Assembly (NCBI RefSeq): GCF_030272615.1
Contig: NC_081413.1
Location: 22,258,501-22,322,500 of the forward strand
Reading direction: 5' to 3'
DNA from: Cryptomeria japonica
Lineage: Eukaryota; Streptophyta; Pinopsida; Cupressales; Cupressaceae
Length of the DNA: 64,000 bases
Numbering within the stretch: position 1 is the first letter of the stretch; each line of letters opens with the position of its first letter. Positions 44,745-57,064 of this stretch are shown here, piece after piece. The notes beneath the pieces were generated by a model. The model saw nothing but the letters and a program-made list of their open reading frames with translations, did no database searches and had not been told where the DNA came from. Made by a program: the position numbers and the translations under genes.

Positions 44745-47560
44745 ATAGATGCAGAGAGGGAAGGGAGTGAGGAATAAAGGGAGATCAAGAGACCTATAGA
44801 CACTTGATCGAGGTGAGAGAGGAAAACATATGAGGTAAGAATGGAGGGTGATATATGGAGAGAGGGGGAATAAAGGGGGTGCGACACTTAGAGAGTGGGG
44901 GATAAATAAGAGGAGGGATACAAGAATAGAGAGAGAGAGAGAGAGATAGAGAGAGAGAGGGGGGGGGTATTGCGAAGAGTTAGAGATAGGTGTAATGAGG
45001 GAATACAATAAAGAGTGTGTAAAGAGAAGGGGTAGAGACCTAGAGAGAGGAAGGAATGAGGAAGAAAGTAATGGGGATACCTAGAGAGAGGAGAGAGAGA
45101 GGAAGAAAGTGAGGGACAAACCTAGAGAGGGAAGAGAGTAAGGAATAAAGTGAGGTCAAGAGACTTTGGTATAAAGGAAATAGAGGGGAAGGGAGGTAAA
45201 AGGAAATAAGGAGTATGAGGGGGATACAAAGGTAAATGTGAAGAGAATGAGATACTTGGCGATAAAGGACATCAAGGGGAAAGGATACTTGAGAGGCCTA
45301 GAGGAGAGAGAGAGGTGGGACACTTGGGGATAAAGGATATATAGGGGAAGAGACATGAGAGGCCTATAGGGGAGAGATAGGTAGGAGACTTAGGGATAAA
45401 GGACATAGAGGGGAAGGGAGGTGAGAGGAATAAAGGGGAGAGAGAGGTAAGATGGGGGTTTAAGGAGGGTGGGGGGGGATAGATAGCTAAACATGAATAA
45501 ATTGGTGGAGAGACCTAGAGAGATAAGGGAGTGAGGAATAAATTGAGGGAAAGAGGTGAGAGAAGGAATGAGATGGGTGTAAGGATGAGAGGGAGATAGA
45601 GAGGTATAGGGGAATAAGAGAATTGTGAGAGCTAGAGAGGGGAGAGATAAAGAAGAGTACGGATATAAGAATGAAGAGAGATAAGAGGTAAGGGGAGATA
45701 GAGAATGGGAGATCTAGTTCATACAGAGAGATGGAAATACGAGGGAAGGGAGATAAAGGTGGATGGATAGGGAGATTTAACTAGAGATATAGATTTTAAG
45801 AGGTGAGATACCAAGAGAGGAGAGAGGGGTGAGATGGGGGTTTAAGGAGGGTGGGGGGGATACAGAGGTAAACATGAAGGAAACAAGAGACTTTGTGATA
45901 AAGGGAATATAAGGGAATTGAGGTGAGAGCTCTAGAGGGGAGAGATAGGTACTAAAGTTTAAGGAGGGTGGGAGGGATAGAGAGGTAAGCATTATGGGAA
46001 TGAGAGACTTTAGGATAAAGGACATAGAGGGGAAGGGACGTCAAAGTACTAGAGGAAAGAGAGAGGTGTGATGGCCTTTTGAGGAGGGTGGGGTGATAGA
46101 GATGTAAATATGAAGGGAATGACATAATTGTGGATAAATAACATATATAAGAAGAGAGGTGAGAGGCCTAGATGAGAAATTAATAAGGATGAGAGGGATA
46201 CATAGGTAAAATTGAAGTGAATAAGATACTTGGGGATAAAGGACGTATAGGGGAAGGGAGGTGAGAGTCCTAGAGGAGAGAGAGAGGTGGGAGACTTGGG
46301 GATAAAGGACATAGAGGGGAAGGGAGGTGGGAGGCCTAGAGGGGAGGGAGAGGAGAGATGCGGTTTTAAGGAGGGTTGGGGGATAGAGAGGTAAACATGA
46401 ATGGAATAAGATACTTAGGGATAAAGGAAACAAAGAGAAAGGGAAGGGAGAGGCACAAAGGGGATAGAGAGGTGAGATGGGGGTTTAAGGAGGGTGGGGA
46501 GGATAGAGAGGTAAACATGAGAAAGATTTAGGGAAAGAGGTGAGAGAGGGAATAAGATGGGTGTAAGGATGGAGAGGGAGATATAGAGGGATAGGATAAT
46601 AAGGGAATTGTGAGAGGTAGAGAGGGGAGGGTAAAAGAAGAGTAGGGATTTAACAATGAAGAGAGATAATCTTAGAGGTAAGGGGAGAGAGAATAGGAGA
46701 TCTAATAAATAGAGAGAGATGGAACTACGAGGGAAGGGAGATAAAGGTGGACCAAGAGGGAGATTTAGCCAACTAGAGAGATAGATTTTGAGAGGTGAGA
46801 TACCTATTGGGAAGAGATAGTTGATATACCTAGATGGAGAGAGAGAGAGGGGGGGGGTTAGAGATATAACTAGAGAGAGAGCTCAATGTGAGATGGATAG
46901 AGGTGGGTAATTGGACATGAATGAATATGGATACCTCGAGAGCTCAATGTGTGATGGATAGAGGTGGATACCTCTAGAGGTGGATAATGGGACATGAATG
47001 AAGATGGATACCTCAAGATCTTAATGTGATATGGATAGAGTTGGATACCTCAATAGATGGAGAGAGAGGAGAGAGAGGCCATAATTGAGAGAGGGGAGTG
47101 AGATAAAATGAGAGATAAAGGAACAAAGAGAAAGAGAGAGGGGAGGGGAGGTAGATGGTAATTTTTTAAGATACTTAGAGATGCTAAAGGTAGATAGGTG
47201 AGATGGAGATTTCACAAAGAAAGAAAGAGGAACAATTAGGTAGGGAGAGAATTGGAGAGGGAGAGAAAGAAATATGTAGAAGGGAAATAGAGGTGATTTA
47301 CTTAGAGCCTAGAAGGAGGGATCGATAAGAGACACAATAGGTAGATATAGATATAGGAGAGAGATAGATAATGCAAAAACAAGGGATAGGTACTAAGGTA
47401 AAGAGGCAAGGAATTATGGGTACATATAGGGAGAGAAGGTGGGAGGAATACATTTAATGACTGAGAGAATCAATGTAAGAGGGAGATGAGGGTAGAGTTG
47501 GGGCTAAGGAGGGAATGTGAGGTAGACATGATGAGAAAGAGAGTTTGAGTGTAGATTAAG
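44745..47560 (+). repeat. GA-rich (polypurine) minisatellite, ~119-bp units
   Basis: The plus strand is overwhelmingly A and G for about 2.8 kb. The landmark TTAAGGAGGGTGGG recurs at about 45460, 45842, 45959, 46079, 46366 and 46485; several steps are 117-120 bp and the others are roughly 2.4 and 3.2 units. Common unit text includes GATAAAGGACATAGAGG, GAGAGAGAGGT and ATAGAGAGGTAAACATGA. The long minus-strand ORFs rich in Ser, Pro and Leu are a direct result of the purine bias and are not genes. I see no flanking target duplication. Confidence 0.85.
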
Positions 47561-48730
47561 TTTCAAAAATTCAATTAAACTAACAATGAATGCAAAAATC
47601 TTAAACATTGTTTCAATGCTAGACATTTGGTGCTCTCCCTATTTGGCACTTCACCAAATGTGAAATATGGATTTTTTCTAGAGGGCTAGAACCACATTTG
47701 GCATGCACCAAATGGGAAAACCCATTTTTCAAATTTGGTACATGCCAAATGGCTCGCTTTGGGAAACACCAACCCTAAGGGTTGGATTTACCTTGGGCAT
47801 GCAGCTTAAAGGTTTGGACGACCATTTCAAGCTACATATATTTTTTTATCAGAAGATTAAAAATTTTGACATATTTTTTGTTGTGCTCTCCATCAAGTTT
47901 GCATGCGTTTCAATGCAACTAAAAAAAACACCATGCAGAACTTAAGCTCCCTCTTAGCTATCCAACCATGTAATTTATTTCAAATTTTGATATTGTTGTC
48001 TTTCATCTATAATTTCTTTTGTTAGTGTGCATTTTTTGTCAAAAACCAACATGTACTATTTTGGGTATAGTTTTTTACACATTCATCAGATTTTGCAGAA
48101 ACTTACATTTTTTGAAGCTACACTCTATTCTACGCAATTTAGAAAAAATATTAATTTTTTATTATTTTTCAATGATTTTAAGGGGGAGCACGCTCAAATT
48201 TTTGTTTTTCAGGATGTGTCCACTTCAAAAATTAGTAAAATATCAAATATTCATTAAAAAATTAGCCTAAAAATCTGGCATAAATTACAAGGTGTTAGCT
48301 AATTTCTGACTGAAGAAATTTTAAAAATTTTAAAAAAAAATTAACATTTTAGGGGGGCCACAACAGACACTATGTTATGTTTTTTGTATAAAAATAGGAC
48401 CACTTTTTGTGGCCGCCCTTAATCTCCACCATTTTCAAAATAAATTAGTAGTTTAGAAAGTAGACTTGAAGCACCCTGACTCTTTTTCTTGTTGCATCTT
48501 CAAATATGGAGTGTAACTATGTTCAATTTGTCATCGAAGTTCAGACTTTGCTGCTTTCAGAAGAAAAAAATGGCATTTTAAGACCCCCTTTTGGTACCAC
48601 AACTTGGTGCACATACCCACCAAGTCAATCCCAAGTTTTGGAATTAACCCTTGAATTGGAATTGAAATTGAAGTTGGAAATGGAGTTGACCTTAATTGAA
48701 AATATTTCCTTTTGAGAGTAAGGCTAGATC
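47561..48730. other. unassigned sequence with TTTGGC/GCCAAA inverted repeats
   Basis: The first 200 bp carry several forms of TTTGGCA...CCAAAT. The rest is T- and A-rich with no sustained coding frame. The GAATTGGAATTGAAATTGAA run at 48646-48672 is a short simple repeat. Confidence 0.45.
47695..47751. repeat. perfectly spaced hairpin, 19-bp arms
   Basis: Left arm CATTTGGCATGCACCAAAT (47695-47713) and right arm 47733-47751 are complementary at 18 of 19 positions with a 19-bp spacer. Each arm is itself partly palindromic. Confidence 0.8.
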
Positions 48731-50624
48731 TAAATTCAAAATGCTTGAATTGGAACTTGATACCTTGATGAATCTTGCATTGAATTTTTCATTTCAAGGT
48801 TGATATTGTTGTGTAGGATGTCTTCATAAAGTCTTGACAATGGATGCCATCATGAATGGTTTAAATTTTAACTTTGGCCTCTCCTTCACTGCCATGAAGA
48901 TGTTTGATTGCTTGCTCACATGAATTTTCTAGTGTTACATTGAATTTCTACTTGGTGTATATAAAGAGGTTTCAAAATGAGAGGTTAGGTTTGATTTTGT
49001 ACCTAACTACATAAAACATGTTTGAAATTTCAAGGCAGACCAACATGGAGAATGTTTTTTTGAATTCAAAATGTGACCATTGCAAGGTCAAAAATTGGGT
49101 CTGTTTTGGGACGATTAGGATGCCTAAGATATTGTAGTCTTGGGACTAGGGTGCCTAGGACATCCTAGTCCTAGGACTAATGCACCTAGGACATCCTTAT
49201 CTTGGAACAAGGGCACCCATGGTGCCTCAGTCCTACCAATCAAGACAAAAATTTGAATAGGGTTCCACACATGTATGAAGGATGTTGGATTTAGATGGGT
49301 GTGAGTCTAGAATCAAAATGAAATCAAGGCACAAGAGGTCAAAACACAATAGTGAGGCCGAGGTGAGTATGAAATTATGTAGTGATGCAATTTATGATGC
49401 TACACCTTGTTTGTATGTATTTTCTTGTTATTTTTTTCCTATGATTTTTCTACAATAGCTTACTTTCCTTTGATACCTTTATGTGTATCAATCTTTCCCT
49501 ATATCTTTTGTTGAATATCCAATGTACGAGAAGTTTGACAATGCTATAGACTACTATATTTGGCTAAACTGGGATCTCCTTGATTAGACTTCTTCGTTAA
49601 ATCATAAGGTGACCTTTTTCCTTTATTTCAATTTTCTATATTAGTCATTCTTCAAATAATTGTAAGTGTATCTACATGCATCAATCTAAACTTTAACTGT
49701 GTTGTGGATTTCAATATATTTCTTTTGAATAACATCTCCTTTTAGATATTTAGCTTCAATTGTCTTTTTCCCTATAATCTTCTTTTGACAAGACTAGAAT
49801 TTTTCCTTGTTTACATTCATTAAAATAATGATTTATTTTAACTAGTTCCAATGAAGAAATTTCATGATCTGATATCAACTTTGATAGTGTCAAATTATTT
49901 CTCGAAAAGAACTAAATTTTATCACCATGCCATCATCACATTTTTAATGCAAGAATGGATTGGTGGCATCCTCTTAATAATACATTTCTATACAACAACA
50001 TCACAATGAATCTTTCTATTAATTTAAGAGAATACATTAACTTCTTGAAACTATTTGATCACATGATCAATGATCAAGAGTTTAGAGATAAAAGATGTTG
50101 AAAATATTGCAATAGCCTCATTATATAGAGGTCTTGAATCATGGAATGCAATCTAGAAAATATACTAGATTACTAAAAATCACAATAAAAGATAATAACA
50201 ATGTCATGCAATTTACATGCAAAAGTATACTGATTGGGATTATCTTCAATATCATAAAACAAAATATTGTATCTAATAATTTCAATATCTTTGTAAAACT
50301 ATAGTTCTCCTCATGCAATGTGGGAGAGATTACAAACTGTTCCACCATTATCCCCATTAGTTTTGATTAGTAATGACTTAAACACAAGAACACATATTTA
50401 TTCTTTTGACTTCATTGGGCTTAACTCCTATTACGATGTATTGTGCATAATCTCCTTTTGGACTATAAATGCTTGGTTTCTAACTCCAAGCATTTTTCAA
50501 GGCTTGGATCTAATTTTTTCACATGACTTCATATCAATTGAGTAGGATAATTCTGGGAGATTTCACAAAATGAATCTTTTTTGATGTGTGATCTTTCTAC
50601 AACTTCATACATGGAATTAAATGT
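48731..50624. other. unassigned AT-rich sequence
   Basis: No LTR edge, PBS or sustained coding frame found. It may contain remains of an older element, for example text near 49830-50130 that reads like an eroded coding exon, but I cannot place it. Confidence 0.4.
49137..49230 (+). repeat. 31-bp repeat, 3 units
   Basis: Units begin GTCTTGGGACTAGGGTGC at 49137, GTCCTAGGACTAATGCACC at 49168 and ATCTTGGAACAAGGGCACC at 49199, with CCTAGGACATCC text between them. Confidence 0.7.
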
Positions 50625-50641
50625 TTAAAAAAAAAAAAAAA
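50625..50641 (+). other. poly(A) run
   Basis: An uninterrupted run of about 16 A follows ATGTTT. It could be the tail of a retrotransposed sequence on the plus strand, but no body or target duplication could be assigned. Confidence 0.35.
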
Positions 50642-51019
50642 GATATGAACATCATGAGAGCGATAAAAGAAAAATTAAAACTTGATAGATTGATTCCTTC
50701 ATGATGATTTTACATTGAACTCCAAATGACTTTATCAAGCCTTTTCTTCCCATGCAAAAATTTCTATGGGAATGCAACAACCAAAACTAACCTGAAAATA
50801 ATTTATTATTTATAAACCTAAACTATAGAGCCAATATACATTAATGTGAAACTCCAACATTACCCCTCTTATTACATTAATTTTAACAAGAGTAGAACAT
50901 TGTAAGGGTTTTGAATCTAACCCTTCTAGAGATTTTGAACTATAGAACCTGCAACCATCTATACAAAATGAGAGAACATAAATGTGTTCATGCCCTCTAT
51001 GCGTAATGATACACATCTT

Positions 51020-51255
51020 CTCCAAAATTTCACATCTCCTTCAAGTGTGTCTACTGCCTCCTCTAGTTTTTCACATGAGACAACTTTCCTATAAAAGTCC
51101 ATATCTCCTTCGAGTGTGTCTAACACCTCGTCAAGTGTTGTGGAAACAATCCCTCCACCACTACACATTTCACCAACCAAGCGTCTACACACAAGACACC
51201 TTTCGTCTAAAATTAGACATCTCCTTTAAGCGTGTCTGATGTCTCCTCAAGTGCT
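51020..51255 (+). repeat. three-copy motif of ~70-115 bp spacing
   Basis: A CATCTCCTTnnAGTGTGTCT motif followed by CCTC(C/G)TC(T/A)AGT occurs near 51027, 51093 and 51220. On the minus strand two copies read LDTLEGDMDF and VDTLEGDVKF, so it may be the rest of a coding repeat. Confidence 0.5.
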
Positions 51256-51558
51256 CTACAAATCACCAATGCAATGTGAATACACCACTGAATGCACCCA
51301 CAAGAAATATTTTCCCCTTTTCTACTTGAAGGGACACATATTGTCAAGCCCACTCTTTTCTTAAGGGACACAAATAGGGTTCTTCTCATGCAATGGATTA
51401 TACCTAAGTGAGAAACTAGCTTGGGATGATAGTTATCATCTTGTCACCATTGTCTCCTACTTCTAATATGTCATCTTCTCTACTCTCTAAAGCACAAATA
51501 TTTCATCGATATTGTCATTATGTGGTGAGTCTTTGACTGCCACATCAGGTGTTGCAAA

Positions 51559-52049
51559 TGTTGGTGTAATTATTTATTCATATAGGATATAATTATACCT
51601 TGCTTAAGTTGACTTAGGATAATACATCTCATAGTAGTTTGGATATGAGACACTTAGGGAGATGTGCATACATTGGGAGTGTGTATGTAGGATAATTTCC
51701 ACCTTTTATGGTGTGATCTTATTGCTTTATGTTATCCACTTATCATGGAGTGATAATTCCACCTTCGATGGGTGATAAACCTCATGTGGAATATTTAACT
51801 ATTTCTTCTACCTACCCTTTCCTATCTTTGCATCTCATTGAGCCACATGTCATATTTGTGTTCTCTCTTGTATCTTAGCCTTGCCTTTATAATCAAGCTC
51901 ATCATACATTGTATGCAATTTTCTTAATGATCTAAATGATCACATTTTTCTCTTGATTAGAATATAGTTCATTCTTATCAAAATTATTGTCTCTCTTTTG
52001 TGTTATTCAATGCGCTCTTGATATTCACTATTTTCAACAAATTCTTCCA
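51559..52049 (+). repeat. Copia-4 5' LTR
   Basis: It aligns with 57065-57548 along its length. Shared text includes ATATGAGACACTTAGGGAGA and CTCATCATACATTG. It is a short-LTR family unrelated in sequence to Copia-1 to Copia-3. Confidence 0.9.
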
Positions 52050-52062
52050 TGGTATCGGAGCC
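52050..52062 (+). other. Copia-4 primer-binding site
   Basis: TGGTATCGGAGCC directly follows the LTR and differs at one base from the initiator tRNA-Met complement. Confidence 0.85.
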
Positions 52063-52363
52063 ATTGGGGCTTCATTGATTAGTCTTTTTGGAGAGCTTTT
52101 GGAGCATTCTATTTTTGGCTTTAGGGAGATGCTAATTTTCGGTGCATCGTTTGGTGATTTTGACCTCCTCGTTGCATTTGGGAGGTCATTTCCATAAATT
52201 TTGAGTATAAATTTGGCCAGTTTTTGATAAAATCAATTTTAGGGCTTAGAGAAATTTTGTGCCCAATTTGAGCGTATGGTACATAATCTGCAAACAAGGA
52301 CAGTAAAGTTTTCCAAAACTTAATCCAATTACAGATTTAATTCCCAATCGTGACAACAATGCA

Positions 52364-52914
52364 TGGTAATATATTTCAATAGTTGAGATTACTGAAACTA
52401 AGTTATGTTTTAAAACACCTTTAACCAGTTATATGTTTGATAAGATGAAAGAGAGAACAATAAACTGAAAGAATTGAGAGAACAAAGAAGATAGATGCAA
52501 ACAATTTGATAACGAATTTCATCCTTGAGGACTATGTCTTCAGGTCCGCTTCTCAATTCAGGGACTGCTTTATTAATGTCACAAGGCCAAACATGCCTTG
52601 TTACAACATCCAAGCTTTAAAAACTTCATTCATAGTATCTTTCTCTACACTTGAAGATAATGTCTTTGTGCTTACAAAAGACTCTCTCACAATTTCCTCT
52701 TTTCTTTTGAATTATCTCTCCACCTAGGATCGCCTGAATAAATTTACAAAATTTCTCCTCTTAGAATTAATTTACAAAAGCCATACCCCCTTTAAAATAC
52801 ATAAAAATTTCTAAATTGTAGGAAAAACCCCAAAATAACCCCTTTTGCCCTTATTTGTTTTTGAGCTTAACAAATAACAAAAGTTGTTACATTATTTTGG
52901 GGTTGGTTTTAACA
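52364..52914 (-). mobile_element. possible solo LTR inside the Copia-4 leader
   Basis: On the minus strand the segment starts TGTTAAAACCAACCCC and ends ATATTACCA, giving TG...CA ends about 550 bp apart. It contains transcript-like text such as TTTGTTCTCTCAATTC near the 3' side, as many plant LTRs do. I found no matching 5-bp duplication and no second copy in the window, so this is tentative. Confidence 0.3.
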
Positions 52915-52965
52915 ATAATCCCTTATTTAAATAAAATTAGTATACACCACATATACATATATATA

Positions 52966-53160
52966 TTGGTTTAATAGTGCAATGGTGGAATATAATTTTG
53001 GGCGACAGGAGGTTACAGGTTTGACCCTTGCCACCACCGTTTAACTCTTGTATCAAATATAAATGCAAATGACTTACTACTAATAGTAAAGCCAACCACA
53101 ACTACCAACGGTGATACCTAGGTGCCCTATGGGATCACCAAAAAATAAAATAAATTATAT
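52966..53160 (+). mobile_element. SINE-like tRNA-derived element
   Basis: A-box-like TAGTGCAATGG (52975-52985) and B-box-like GGTTTGACCCT (53019-53029) are spaced 44 bp apart, fitting an internal RNA polymerase III promoter. The body runs about 190 bp into an A/T-rich end (CAAAAAATAAAATAAATT). A clear target duplication is not visible. A decayed tRNA fragment is the main alternative. Confidence 0.5.
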
Positions 53161-54674
53161 TTTTCTTCGAAAATTATATTTAAATTTTCAATTTATTAAT
53201 TTTTCACAGTTGTTCTAAAACTTGCTATTTGTAAAAAAAAAATTATTATTAAAAAAATAAAATATTTTATGAGAGGTCCATAGACGACTCTGCCCCACTG
53301 TATCACTACGCTTTAATTTTTTTGCAAGGTTTGTCAGCCATCGTACAGGCCACTGGTGTCATCCCTGCTATTCCCCCACTTTGGGAAACTGCTTCACTAT
53401 CCGATCGGCCCGAACTCCTTTCCAACGGTTCCCTCCCACCGCCTAAGCTTCTCCCAGCTTGAGCCTCACTCCCACCATATCGTTCTTGTTGTGCGACTCC
53501 TCTCCTATTGTCATTGTTCTCTTATCAGCCTCTACACGACTTCCAACAGACTATTCTTTTGTGAGCGCCATCGACAATCTCCTTCGTCACGAGGTCATCT
53601 GCCATTGGTCCACGCAACACCTCTAACAGCTCCCCAGTTCATAGTACTATGACACCTAGGTTGTCTATTCACACACTGCATCAATTTTCTCATTGGTTTG
53701 TATTGCTAACTCATTCGTCCACCTAGACCACCATGTCAGTAGTACATACGGCCACATTAGGCCGCCACATCATCTGCAAGCTCAACAATCATATAGTGCC
53801 ATGTACAATTTCGTATAATGGCACACTAATCAGTTGTACCACCTAGTCATCTACCACATCATCTATATGAACGTCTAGTCAGCCTGCCATGTCACCGTAC
53901 AATATCCTAGTTAGTTTCACCACGCCACATAGTCTGTACAATACGAACATGTCACATAGGGGTATGAAGTTTTGATGATGGCCAAATGGCGTCAAAGATA
54001 AGTCTATCAAATGTTGACATTAACACTACATCAACATTTTTTTGAAATTTTTGACCCCCTCTCCAATGGGCCTTTTAGTTTTATAGTCCAACTTCAAAAG
54101 CCCATAACTTGCTCATGTTTTCTCTTTTCTAGGTGCAATTTTTTTTTATTTGGGCTAATTATTCATGCTCTTTATAGTGGTGATATAATTTTCTGATTTT
54201 GAAGGACAAAATTTTCACAATTTTCACTTTTTCATGACTGTACCTATCTAATCCCCAATTTTGCAACTTCAGAGGCTTCGTTCAAGCTCATACGACCTCC
54301 TTTTCATGTGCCATTTTTTGAAGTGCTTAATTTTTATTTAGTTTCATAATCTACCATTAATTTATAGTGATTTTGAGTGGAAATTATACTTTTAGTATTT
54401 GTTCATTTTTGCCCTATTTGGTACTCGTATTTTTCTTGGATCTTCGTTTAGATCACTTGCATGATTTGTTGTGGTCTCTTATATCCTATTTGAGGTAGTT
54501 GTAAATTTGAAATCAGAAATCTACTTTTCCCTTCTTTGCAAGTGAACCCTTGTATATGCACTAAGTATAAAGTGTCAAATCATCATTTTGGTGGGGGCTT
54601 TCATGATTTAGTAATTTGGGGGGTGTCTTGTGTGATTGTGCCTCTATTTTCTTGTGCTCTTTCATTTCTTTTCA
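53161..54674. other. Copia-4 long leader, non-coding
   Basis: This stretch lies between the inserts and gag. It includes a C-rich segment (53330-53650) with an open plus-strand frame of 98 codons that lacks any recognisable motif. I see no gene. Confidence 0.5.
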
Positions 54675-56188
54675 ATGGTTTCTCCTAAATTTCCTCTTTT
54701 AACTCCACATAACTATGCTTCTTGGAAAATTGATGCATGGAGAAAGCTAATGGAAAAGGATTAACTCACTATATTGATGGAACTATAACTACACCATCTA
54801 ATCCTAAAACTGATCCTAATGCTCAAATGGAATGGCTCACTAAAAACATTATGGCTATTGGCACATTGAGGAAATACATATCAAAGGATCTCATCTTTCA
54901 CATTGACAAATGTAAAATAGTTAAGGATGCATGGGATGTCCTGGGAAAATTGTATAGTCAAATGGATGAGATTAGAGGCCATCAAATTGATAATGATCTC
55001 ACCATGTTGGATCCAAATAACTTTGATACAATCCAAGATTATGTTACCAAGGCAAATGAGCTAAGAGTGTCGCTAAAGGATTGTGTCATTGATAAGAAGG
55101 ATGCACAGTTGGTCTACAACCTTTTGGGAAATCTTCCATCAAAGCATGCAACATTTGTTTCTAGCTTCCAAACTCATCACTTGGCAGTGGGTAGTTCCGT
55201 CACTATGCCTACATTTGATGCATTCACCTAAATGTTGATGTTGAAGAAATCTAAGTTGTTGAGCATGGAGATTCTCAAAACTTCAAAGTCACAAGCTTTC
55301 GTGGCTAATAAAGGTAATCAAGAGAAACAAGGAAATAATTCCAACAAGAAGCAGAAGTAGCTCAATCCTATGATACAACAAGATGGATCACAATCTTCCT
55401 CACCTAAGTGCAAATTATATAAGCAGAGTTTTTTTTTCTTATTGAAAGAGAGTGGTCATGATGAGTATCATTGCCACACTGAGAAAATTGATGAATTGAC
55501 CAACATCCTCAAGAAGAACAACATTGATTTACCATCCACTTATAAGAAGAAGGATTCATGTCCTTCCCCTTCTCCACAATCAAAAGGTAAGGGACAAGCT
55601 CTTTGTGCTTCTACAAGTCATGACTCAAGGAGATGGCTTCTAGATTCAGGGGCTTCTCATCATATGTCATCTTTGTTGTCTATGTTCTTTTCATTTGAGC
55701 CTTGCACCATTGCATAGATTTTTATGGGCAATAATACATATATGAATGTGATTGGGAAAGGATCTATTTCCATAGGGGATAACTCCTTCAATGATGTGTT
55801 TTGTGTACCCCATTTGAGAAACAATATTATTTCCTTCTATCAAATCACACATGGGGCAACAAGCAAAACTGTGGAGTTCACACCTGATTCAATTATCATT
55901 AGATACTTGGATACTAGAGCTGTGGTTTCTATAGGGATAGTGGATCATGCATCTCAGTTGTATTCCTTTGCAGATTTTGGTCCTATTGATGAGGATGGTT
56001 CTTCACATGATGATTACACTTCTTATGATGATTTAGATTATGGGGAGAACTTTGGGTACTTGAATTTGGGGATTCTCACATGTGACCTCATTCTTGAGTC
56101 TTGCATTTCATCTCCTCCTCTTGATATCACATCACCTATTGCATCTGATGATGCAGATAGTACAAAAATTTTGCCTTCTATTGATTAA
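54675..56188 (+). pseudogene. Copia-4 gag-protease, degraded
   Basis: It starts at ATG 54675 (MVSPKFPLLTPHNYASWKID), typical of Copia gag. A frameshift leads into the next 164 codons (54737-55231), a UBN2-like gag core with HIDKCKIVKDAWDVLGKLY and DYVTKANELRVSLKD. A zinc-knuckle remnant follows with its Cys pattern damaged (CKLYKQSFFF, ESGHDEYHC; 55400-55470). The protease motif WLLDSGASHHMSS is at about 55637. The next segment (55724-56188), FNDVFCVPHLRNNIISF, is the usual stretch before GAG-pre-integrase. A stop at about 55715 separates the last two parts. Coding signal fades after 56188. Confidence 0.85.
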
Positions 56189-57049
56189 GTGCAACAGGGT
56201 ATATCTTGTCTTCCAGCTTCAGTTCATTGGGATGAGTACTTGATAGACATTGCAGGTTTGTTTGCAGAGTCCTACATTGCAGATTTGGAGACATCATTGA
56301 TGAAATTCATCTTATCTTTCATGAAGATGATCCTTCTTCTATTGTTGTGAGGGAAAACTCTAACCCTCTTGTTCATTCTCTACATAATCAATCGTTTGAG
56401 GTTGTCATGATTGTGGATTCTTATGTACAACATTTGAAGGAGGTCTCTTTATCCTTAGAGGAGACATGTGAGTCTTTGGAACTTGTTCTGCATTCATCTC
56501 CACTAGATCTTGGAGTGCTCTTTTAGCAGTGTGGATCAGTGCACTACCTTTGAAAGGGGTTACTATTAGCATCGACATGAGGACACTTGAGCAATTTTTT
56601 AGAGACTTCATTCCTTATGAGCTTTTTTCCGACCTCTTCCCTTCATGATTGGGGAGACTTTATGGATACACCTTTGGTTCTATTTCTTCCCAAGGGGAGG
56701 AACATTATTTGATGATCGTGGAGCAGTTTCTTCATTCACCTTCGAGCTTCTACCATTTGTGCAGATTCTACATTGAGGGGAGGCCACATGGTCTCTCTTC
56801 TTCTCTCTTATGGGGGGGACTTTTTCCTCACATGGGGTTTTGTCCTTCACATAGTTCTTTGAGATTTCTTTGTATAGATTTCATCTCTCTTTTCATGGGG
56901 GGAGGGGAGGAGGGTTTCCCATTGGGTTTTTCTATATTTCCCCACTTTATAGGAGATTGCATTTGCATTTTTACATAGATACCTAACTTGGCCTAGTAGT
57001 CGAGACCCATCTTGCATTGTTAGCTTAAGCGTGTTCTCCTAACTTGCAC
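56189..57049 (+). other. Copia-4 3' interior with a short conserved ORF
   Basis: No integrase or RT motif is readable. The frame at 56649-56978 (YIEGRPHGLSSSLLWGG, SHSSLRFLCIDFI, PLGFSIFPHF) has a clear relative on the minus strand of Copia-5 at 58570-58920. The two elements therefore share this 3' interior. Whether it was ever translated is unknown. Confidence 0.55.
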
Positions 57050-57064
57050 TTAAGCGGGGGCTGG
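57050..57064 (+). other. Copia-4 polypurine tract
   Basis: TTAAGCGGGGGCTGG lies directly before the 3' LTR, the normal position of the plus-strand primer. Confidence 0.75.

Noticed and set aside
45156-46433. Long Ser/Pro/Leu-rich minus-strand ORFs with repeated YPQVSHLSLSSR text
   Set aside because: They are the complement of the GA-rich minisatellite, follow its repeat period and have no start context or domain.
50625-50641. Poly(A) run as proof of a LINE insertion
   Set aside because: No LINE coding sequence, defined start or target duplication could be linked to it; kept only as a low-confidence site.
53356-53652. 98-codon ORF in the Copia-4 leader
   Set aside because: No domain, no homolog elsewhere in the window and C-rich composition; it is most likely open by chance.
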